Shown here piece after piece: positions 6,947 through 12,271 of a stretch of 12,271 bases of DNA (its first letter is position 1; each line of letters starts with the position of its first letter). The stretch lies in the NCBI GenBank assembly GCA_934215995.1, contig CAKQBC010000040.1, forward strand, positions 1 to 12,271, written 5' to 3'. Origin of the DNA: an uncultured Bacillus sp. (GTDB lineage: Bacteria; Bacillota; Bacilli; Bacillales; DSM-1321). The position numbers and the translations under genes were made by a program. Under the pieces are notes generated by a model. The model made no database searches, was not told the DNA's origin, and worked only from the letters and a program-made list of their open reading frames with translations.

Positions 6947-7392
6947 AAGTAATTTTCTTAAAAGACGTTAAAGGAAAAGGGAAAAAAGGAGAAGTAAAGA
7001 ATGTTTCAGACGGATATGCACACAACTTCCTTCTGAAGCAGGAACTTGCGGTTGAAGCGACTCCGGCAAACATGAAAAAACTAGAGGCACAAAAAAATAA
7101 AATGAATCAATTGGCGGCTGAAGAGCTGCAGCAGGCAAAAGAGCTGAAGGATACAATTGAAAAAATCACGGTTGAAATCGAGGCGAAAGCGGGAGAAGGC
7201 GGCCGCTTATTCGGATCGATCACGACGAAGCAAATCGCAGAAGCGCTGCAAAAATCAAACGGCATCAAAATCGATAAGCGTAAAATGGAGCTTCCTGAAG
7301 GAATCAGAGCCCTTGGCTACACAAAAGTGCCGGTAAAGCTTCACCATGAAGTGCAGGCTACTTTGAACGTTCATGTAAAAGAAGCTAAGTAA
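6943..7392 (+). CDS. rplI: 50S ribosomal protein L9
   Basis: A 149-residue L9 protein, which reaches out from the base of the L1 stalk and limits frameshifting. The N-terminal rRNA-binding domain ([30 protein letters not shown]) leads into a long connecting helix (about 41-75, rich in K, E, Q). The C-terminal domain follows, with [16 protein letters not shown] and [20 protein letters not shown]. The ATG at 6943 overlaps the gdpP stop (ATGA), and its ribosome binding site GGAGG (6929-6933) lies inside the gdpP coding sequence, 9 nt upstream. The order gdpP-rplI-dnaC is typical of Bacilli. Confidence 0.98.
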   Translation: MKVIFLKDVKGKGKKGEVKNVSDGYAHNFLLKQELAVEATPANMKKLEAQKNKMNQLAAEELQQAKELKDTIEKITVEIEAKAGEGGRLFGSITTKQIAEALQKSNGIKIDKRKMELPEGIRALGYTKVPVKLHHEVQATLNVHVKEAK

Positions 7393-7457
7393 GCAATAAT
7401 TTAACATGTACTACTCATCCTGTTAGCTGTAAAATAGGGATGCGGATATAAATAGGT

Positions 7458-7478
7458 AAGGCAAGTCGATGCCTTTTT
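7458..7478 (+). terminator. Weak candidate terminator after rplI
   Basis: AAGGCA (7458-7463) pairs with TGCCTT (7470-7475) around a 6-nt loop, with five T at 7474-7478. The stem is only 6 bp and partly made by the T-tract, so termination may be partial and allow read-through to dnaC. Confidence 0.4.
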
Positions 7479-7497
7479 AAAGATATAGATCAAATGG

Positions 7498-7567
7498 ACG
7501 GCTCCCGATATACTGTTCTAGGATGGTTAAGGGGCCGTTTTATGTATGCGGGCAAGGATACCATCCT
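7498..7567 (+). promoter_or_regulatory. Interleaved stems before dnaC, possible attenuator
   Basis: Stem A pairs 7498-7505 (ACGGCTCC) with 7531-7538 (GGGGCCGT; one G-U pair), followed by TTTTAT. Stem B pairs AGGATGGT (7520-7527, in the loop of A) with ACCATCCT (7560-7567), 7 nt before the dnaC GGAGG. The stems interleave, so they either exclude each other or form a pseudoknot. No known regulatory class is recognised. Confidence 0.35.
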
Positions 7568-7588
7568 GCCGATAGGAGGTAAGAAAGA

Positions 7589-8953
7589 ATGAATGAAGTT
7601 TTTCAGAATCAAATACCGCCACAAAATATAGAAGCGGAACAAGCCGTATTGGGCGCTATCTTCTTACAGCCGTCGTCTCTCATTGTTGCCTCTGAGCTCT
7701 TGATTCCTGAAGACTTCTACCGTCTTTCCCATCAAAAGATTTACGAAGTGATGCTGCGCCTGAATGATCAGGGGAAAGCGGTCGACCTGATCACGGTGAC
7801 AGAGGAATTGGCAGCGACGAAAAACCTGGAGGATGTCGGCGGTGTATCATATTTAAGTGAACTCGCAGATTCTGCGCCTACAGCGGCAAATATAGAATAC
7901 TATTCTAAGATTGTCGAAGAGAAGTCGCTTCTGCGCCGTACAATCCGCGTAGCCACAAAAATTGTGCAGGATGGGTACAGCCGGGAAGATGAGGTTGAAG
8001 CCTATATTGGCGAAGCCGAAAAAACCATCATGGAAGTGGCACAGCGGAAAAATGCGGGTGCCTTCCAAAACATAAAAGATGTCCTTGTTAAGGCGTATGA
8101 TAACATTGAAGAACTGACAAAGCGCACCGAGGATATTACGGGCATCCCGACCGGATTCGTGGAGCTTGACCGGATGACAGCCGGTTTTCAGCGAAACGAC
8201 CTTATAATCGTTGCGGCCCGTCCTTCAGTGGGTAAAACCGCATTCGCTTTGAATATTGCCCAAAACGTGGCTACGAAAACGGATGAGAATGTCGCCATCT
8301 TCAGTCTTGAGATGGGAGCGGAGCAGCTTGTCATGCGTATGCTCTGTGCGGAAGGGAACATCAATGCCCAGAATCTTCGTACGGGCTCATTGACGGATGA
8401 GGATTGGCGCAAGCTTACGATGGCGATGGGAAGCCTCTCCAATGCCGGTATTTACATCGATGACACGCCGGGTGTCCGAATAGGCGATATACGTTCCAAG
8501 TGCCGCCGTTTAAAGCAGGAAAGCGGACTCGGCATGATTTTGATCGACTACCTTCAACTGATCCAGGGGAATGGCCGTTCAGGCGAGAACCGCCAGCAGG
8601 AGGTTTCGGAAATTTCCCGTTCCCTGAAAGCATTGGCGCGTGAACTTCAGGTTCCAGTTATCGCCCTGTCGCAGCTCTCCCGTGGCGTTGAGCAGCGTCA
8701 GGACAAACGTCCGATGATGTCTGATATCAGGGAATCCGGTAGTATCGAGCAAGATGCCGATATCGTTGCTTTCCTGTACCGTGATGATTACTATGACAAA
8801 GAATCGGAGAATAAGAACATCATAGAAATCATCATAGCCAAGCAAAGGAATGGCCCGGTCGGCACCGTTTCTTTAGCTTTTGTGAAGGAATTCAATAAAT
8901 TCGTCAATCTAGAGAACAGATTTGATGATTCTCATGTGCCCCCAGGGGCTTAA
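7589..8953 (+). CDS. dnaC: Replicative DNA helicase (DnaB family; DnaC in Bacillus)
   Basis: A 454-residue hexameric replicative helicase, the same length as Bacillus DnaC, which unwinds DNA at the fork and recruits primase. The N-terminal domain (about 8-150; PPQNIEAEQAVLGAIFLQP) is followed by a linker and a RecA-like motor (about 180-445). Walker A is ARPSVGKT, ending at Lys216-Thr217. Walker B is ILIDYLQLI with Asp320. The loop SQLSRGVEQRQDKRP and the motif DIRESGSIEQDADIVAFLYRDDYY are typical. No intein interrupts the Walker regions, where DnaB inteins often sit. The ATG at 7589 has TAGGAGGT (7573-7580), with GGAGG 9 nt from the start. The E. coli name for this protein is DnaB; it is unrelated to E. 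coli DnaC. Confidence 0.98.
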   Translation: MNEVFQNQIPPQNIEAEQAVLGAIFLQPSSLIVASELLIPEDFYRLSHQKIYEVMLRLNDQGKAVDLITVTEELAATKNLEDVGGVSYLSELADSAPTAANIEYYSKIVEEKSLLRRTIRVATKIVQDGYSREDEVEAYIGEAEKTIMEVAQRKNAGAFQNIKDVLVKAYDNIEELTKRTEDITGIPTGFVELDRMTAGFQRNDLIIVAARPSVGKTAFALNIAQNVATKTDENVAIFSLEMGAEQLVMRMLCAEGNINAQNLRTGSLTDEDWRKLTMAMGSLSNAGIYIDDTPGVRIGDIRSKCRRLKQESGLGMILIDYLQLIQGNGRSGENRQQEVSEISRSLKALARELQVPVIALSQLSRGVEQRQDKRPMMSDIRESGSIEQDADIVAFLYRDDYYDKESENKNIIEIIIAKQRNGPVGTVSLAFVKEFNKFVNLENRFDDSHVPPGA

Positions 8954-8958
8954 GCAGC

Positions 8959-8998
8959 AAAAAGAGGCAAGCTGAACTAGTTCAGCTTGCCTCTTTTT
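8959..8998. terminator. Bidirectional terminator between dnaC and the deacetylase gene
   Basis: A perfect 40-nt palindrome centred between 8978 and 8979, with five A at the left edge and a run of T at the right edge (8994-8999). It serves dnaC on the plus strand and the convergent deacetylase gene on the minus strand, whose stop codon begins at its edge (8998-9000). Confidence 0.93.
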
Positions 8999-10359
8999 TA
9001 TGTCGGGCTTTTTTTATGAGTATAGACGATCCCTGCGTGTTCGGAAGGGTCGGAGATGGCCAGGAGCTCGCTCACGGTTACAAAGCGGTACCCTTTTTCC
9101 GTCAGCTCCCGCACGACAGTCTCTACGGCTTCGGCACTCGTTTTATGGATATCATGCATTAAGATGATGCTGCCGTTTTGTGTGTTGGCCTTTACGATTT
9201 CAGTAATGCTGTAGGGATTTTTTGTTTTCCAGTCAAGCGTATCGACAGACCAATTGATGATTGGGAGAGTGATGCAATCCTTCAGCAGCTGGTTATAGGC
9301 ACCGTATGGGGGCCTCAGTGTTTTAGGAGAGTCGCCAGTGATGGAAACAATGGCATCGATGGTCTGATTGATCTCATTCGAAATTTCTGCAGCTGTCAGT
9401 TTCGTCAAAAGAGGGTGGGACCATGTATGCACACCGATTTCATGGCCTGCATCATATGCAGCCTTTACAACCTCAGGATACAACTCAACCCGTTGCCCGA
9501 TTACATAGAATGTTGCCTTGGCATCATATTTCGCCAGCGTCTCCAGGATGTCCGGCGTATTTTCCGGATGGGGCCCGTCATCAAAGGTTAGTGCAACATA
9601 AAGCCCATCCGTGTCCTGCTGATTGTTTTCCCCATCCGTACCATTTTGCTGGTATTCAATGGTTGGATAGAGCATGATTCCCATAGCCGTCAAAAAAGAG
9701 TCAGGGAGTACGCCCCTCAGCTCTTCATAAGGGACTGAGACAGCGTCAGCTGGTTCACGATCTGTATCGGTATGATGCCGGGACGGATGAAAAGACATGG
9801 AATCCTTAGAAAGAAGGAAGCTCTGGTTTTCAGGAGCTTCAATTTCTGCAATCAGCAATTCCTGTACGGATTGCTCCACATTTTTCTCATTCAATATTTT
9901 TTTGATTGTGCCGTCCAGTTTCTGCATGGTTGTTTCTCTCACCAAATCCCCCAGTGAAAGGCGTTTTTGCTCCTGAAGGTCAAAACACATATATACGTTT
10001 TCTGCTTTGTCTGCAGACGGTTCAGTGGCTGTAAGATGAAGTGAAAGATAAGAATCTGTTTTGCATGTAATCGTATAGTCAACGAGGAGTTCTGAAAAAC
10101 GATCAGTTCTGCCTGAATCTTGAATGAAATCATCCTTTATGCCAGAGATATAATCAGATATGTATTTGTTTATATCCTCGTATTCAGTGCATGGATATGT
10201 AAGAGAGAGGGAGTATAGGCGTGTGCTTTCTTTCTCTGTTTTCATAATTATATCCGAATACATTTCATCAACTTGTTGAGTGAAACTGGTTTCTCTATCC
10301 GAGCAAGAACTCAGTAGGAAAATCAAAATAATAAGAAGGAATAAGTGCTTTTTGTTCAT
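8998..10359 (-). CDS. Lipoprotein polysaccharide deacetylase (NodB/CE4), PdaC-like
   Basis: A 453-residue exported lipoprotein. A short basic N-terminus, a hydrophobic stretch (6-16) and the lipobox LSSC with Cys19 direct lipid attachment outside the membrane. The middle (about 30-240) resembles the DUF3298/DUF4163-type region found before the catalytic domain in Bacillus PdaC. The C-terminal NodB domain (about 250-435) has all motifs: TFDDGPH (Asp260 base, Asp261 metal ligand), HTWSHP (His311, His315 metal ligands), RPPYG (349-353), DTLDW (373-377) and LMHD (His402). It should therefore be an active metal-dependent deacetylase, probably acting on peptidoglycan sugars. A GGAGG equivalent (10370-10374) lies 10 nt before the ATG. 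It is the only minus-strand gene, between dnaC and purA. Substrate is not decided. Confidence 0.9.
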   Translation of the reverse strand: MNKKHLFLLIILIFLLSSCSDRETSFTQQVDEMYSDIIMKTEKESTRLYSLSLTYPCTEYEDINKYISDYISGIKDDFIQDSGRTDRFSELLVDYTITCKTDSYLSLHLTATEPSADKAENVYMCFDLQEQKRLSLGDLVRETTMQKLDGTIKKILNEKNVEQSVQELLIAEIEAPENQSFLLSKDSMSFHPSRHHTDTDREPADAVSVPYEELRGVLPDSFLTAMGIMLYPTIEYQQNGTDGENNQQDTDGLYVALTFDDGPHPENTPDILETLAKYDAKATFYVIGQRVELYPEVVKAAYDAGHEIGVHTWSHPLLTKLTAAEISNEINQTIDAIVSITGDSPKTLRPPYGAYNQLLKDCITLPIINWSVDTLDWKTKNPYSITEIVKANTQNGSIILMHDIHKTSAEAVETVVRELTEKGYRFVTVSELLAISDPSEHAGIVYTHKKSPT

Positions 10360-10382
10360 GGGTGAAAGGCCTCCGAAGACAT

Positions 10383-10404
10383 GTATAATAATATAATATT
10401 ATAC
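10383..10404. promoter_or_regulatory. AT-rich dyad over the probable start region of the deacetylase gene
   Basis: GTATAATA (10383-10390) and TATTATAC (10397-10404) form an 8-bp inverted repeat with a 6-nt centre. It overlaps the minus-strand -10 candidate TATAAT (10403 down to 10398), so it could be an operator or simply AT-rich promoter DNA. Confidence 0.35.
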
Positions 10405-10426
10405 TAGAATAACAAGGGATGGTTTA
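10398..10426 (-). promoter_or_regulatory. Candidate promoter of the deacetylase gene
   Basis: On the minus strand, a consensus TATAAT (10403-10398) stands 17 bp from a weak -35, TAAACC (10426-10421). The start would be near 10391, giving a leader of about 30 nt before the GGAGG and ATG. The poor -35 suggests activation or another sigma factor. Confidence 0.45.
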
Positions 10427-10454
10427 CTCCTTTTTTTTGTATATAAAACAATAA

Positions 10455-10499
10455 ATATACGAACGAATATATTGTGGTATATTAGTAATGTTCGGTTTT
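10455..10499. promoter_or_regulatory. Putative PurR operator (two PurBoxes) upstream of purA
   Basis: The segment AATGTTCGGTTTT (10487-10499) matches the inverted Bacillus PurBox AWWGTTCGGWWWT at all 13 positions. A second, direct box at 10455-10467 (ATATACGAACGAA) matches AWWWCCGAACWWT at 10 of 13. The gap between boxes is 19 nt, somewhat longer than the 16-17 nt I recall for Bacillus subtilis. PurR represses purA at low PRPP, so the site makes sense just upstream of the promoter. Confidence 0.65.
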
Positions 10500-10502
10500 T
10501 CG

Positions 10503-10531
10503 TTGACTGAAAAAGGTAAAAATGATAAAAT
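10503..10531 (+). promoter_or_regulatory. Sigma-A-type promoter of purA
   Basis: TTGACT (10503-10508), 17 bp, then TAAAAT (10526-10531), with TG at 10523-10524 giving an extended -10. The start would be near 10538, about 50 nt before purA. The perfect PurBox ends 4 nt upstream of the -35, as expected for repression. Confidence 0.82.
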
Positions 10532-10554
10532 AAGCGTGTTTGAAGAGAATCTGA

Positions 10555-11880
<1,326 letters not shown>

Positions 11881-11888
11881 TCTATTTC

Positions 11889-11922
11889 AAAGCCTTTCCT
11901 AAAAATAGGAAAGGCTTTTTTT
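11889..11922 (+). terminator. Terminator of purA
   Basis: A 12-bp stem (11889-11900 with 11907-11918) with loop AAAAAT is followed by T residues to 11922. Confidence 0.93.
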
Positions 11923-11994
11923 ATTTAATCGCTATTTTTTAAAAAGATGGGTATATATAGTAAATAAAAACAGGGGTGAACAGGGAGGCGCAGT

Positions 11995-12063
11995 ATGCTG
12001 AGAATTATTTCTTGGGAAATTATTTTAGGAAAAGATAACAAATGCATGAGAGTTGAAAGATGA
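11995..12063 (+). CDS. Possible 22-residue small ORF
   Basis: An ATG with GGGAGG (11983-11988) 6 nt upstream opens a frame of 22 codons ending in TGA (MLRIISWEIILGKDNKCMRVER). No homologue is recognised and there is no clear promoter, only an AT-rich TATATATAG near 11952-11960. The first half is moderately hydrophobic. The good ribosome binding site is the only positive evidence; it may be chance or the remnant of a lost gene. Confidence 0.25.
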   Translation: MLRIISWEIILGKDNKCMRVER

Positions 12064-12142
12064 GAAAAGACGTGGAGTGATTGCTTGTTAAAAATGCAGA
12101 TAATTCATAATAATCTTTTTAATATTTTTTTAGAAAAACATA

Positions 12143-12171
12143 TTGCAAAGGTATTTTTACCGTGATATTAT
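12143..12171 (+). promoter_or_regulatory. Promoter of the tRNA-Lys gene or cluster
   Basis: TTGCAA (12143-12148), 17 bp, TATTAT (12166-12171), with TG at 12163-12164 as an extended -10. The start would be near 12178, about 20 nt before the mature tRNA. Confidence 0.75.
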
Positions 12172-12197
12172 TATCAACGTTGCTGATAAAACGCAAT

Positions 12198-12271
12198 GAG
12201 CCATTAGCTCAGTTGGTAGAGCATCTGACTTTTAATCAGAGGGTCGAAGGTTCGAGTCCTTCATGGCTCAC
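12198..12271 (+). tRNA. tRNA-Lys (anticodon UUU)
   Basis: A complete cloverleaf of 73 nt (12198-12270). The acceptor stem GAGCCAT pairs with ATGGCTC and is followed by discriminator A. The D arm is GCTCAGTTGGTAGAGC. The anticodon arm has loop CTTTTAA with anticodon TTT at 12231-12233, and the T arm contains GGTTCGAGTCC. The C at 12271 is the first base of an encoded CCA, cut by the window end. In Bacillus this position often begins a tRNA cluster, so further tRNAs may follow. Confidence 0.96.

Larger units (their letters stand above)
11881..12197. other. Intergenic region purA-tRNA-Lys
   Basis: This 317-nt gap holds the purA terminator, a possible 22-codon ORF (11995-12063), a very AT-rich stretch (about 12100-12180) and the tRNA promoter. 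Nothing else is supported. Confidence 0.75.

Noticed and set aside
9178..9677. Plus-strand frames opposite the deacetylase gene
   Set aside because: The minus strand has full NodB motifs and a lipobox; the plus-strand frames show no family resemblance or start signals.
10464..10468. Second CGAA at 10464-10467 as an alternative left PurBox
   Set aside because: Its flanks fit the consensus worse than the box centred on CGAAC at 10460-10464, although its spacing to the right box is closer to the expected range.

Overview
The window looks like a chromosomal segment from a Bacillaceae (Bacillus-like) Firmicute. The evidence is the close match, recalled from family knowledge, of the encoded proteins to the Bacillus gene order mscS - yyzM - ychF - rpsF - ssb - rpsR - yybS - gdpP - rplI - dnaC - purA. 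Strong GGAGG ribosome binding sites, sigma-A-type promoters, stem-plus-U-tract terminators and a TTG start point the same way. In Bacillus this block lies close to oriC, on the parB (left) side, and is transcribed away from the origin. That placement is inference here, because neither oriC nor parB is in the window.

Layout. Positions 1-606 are the 3' part of an MscS-type channel gene, closely followed by a small DUF951 gene (yyzM-like) that ends in its own terminator. Next come a clear promoter and ychF (ribosome-associated NTPase). A 353-nt gap after ychF carries a compact palindromic repeat element of about 170 bp, in which the ychF terminator hairpin occurs twice. The rpsF-ssb-rpsR operon follows (S6, single-strand DNA binding protein, S18). 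It has an extended -10 promoter and a leader that can fold like the known S6:S18 autoregulatory element, and it ends at a strong terminator. After a 388-nt gap come yybS (membrane protein), gdpP (c-di-AMP phosphodiesterase) and rplI (L9). gdpP and rplI overlap by 4 nt. dnaC (replicative helicase) follows after a 196-nt spacer with possible alternative RNA folds.

The dnaC gene meets a convergent minus-strand gene at a 40-nt perfect palindrome that can terminate both. The minus-strand gene encodes a lipoprotein polysaccharide deacetylase resembling PdaC. It is the only minus-strand gene and looks like a lineage-specific insertion between dnaC and purA. Divergent from it is purA (adenylosuccinate synthetase), preceded by a good promoter and a likely PurR operator. 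After the purA terminator there is a spacer with one possible 22-codon ORF, then a promoter and a tRNA-Lys(UUU) cut by the window end within its encoded CCA.

Together the genes are housekeeping: translation (S6, S18, L9, YchF, tRNA-Lys), replication (SSB, DnaC), nucleotide metabolism and signalling (PurA, GdpP) and envelope functions (MscS, deacetylase). I see no sign of phage, defence, CRISPR or transposase genes. The most unusual element is the palindromic intergenic repeat after ychF. The other points of interest are regulatory RNA or DNA structures around otherwise ordinary genes.
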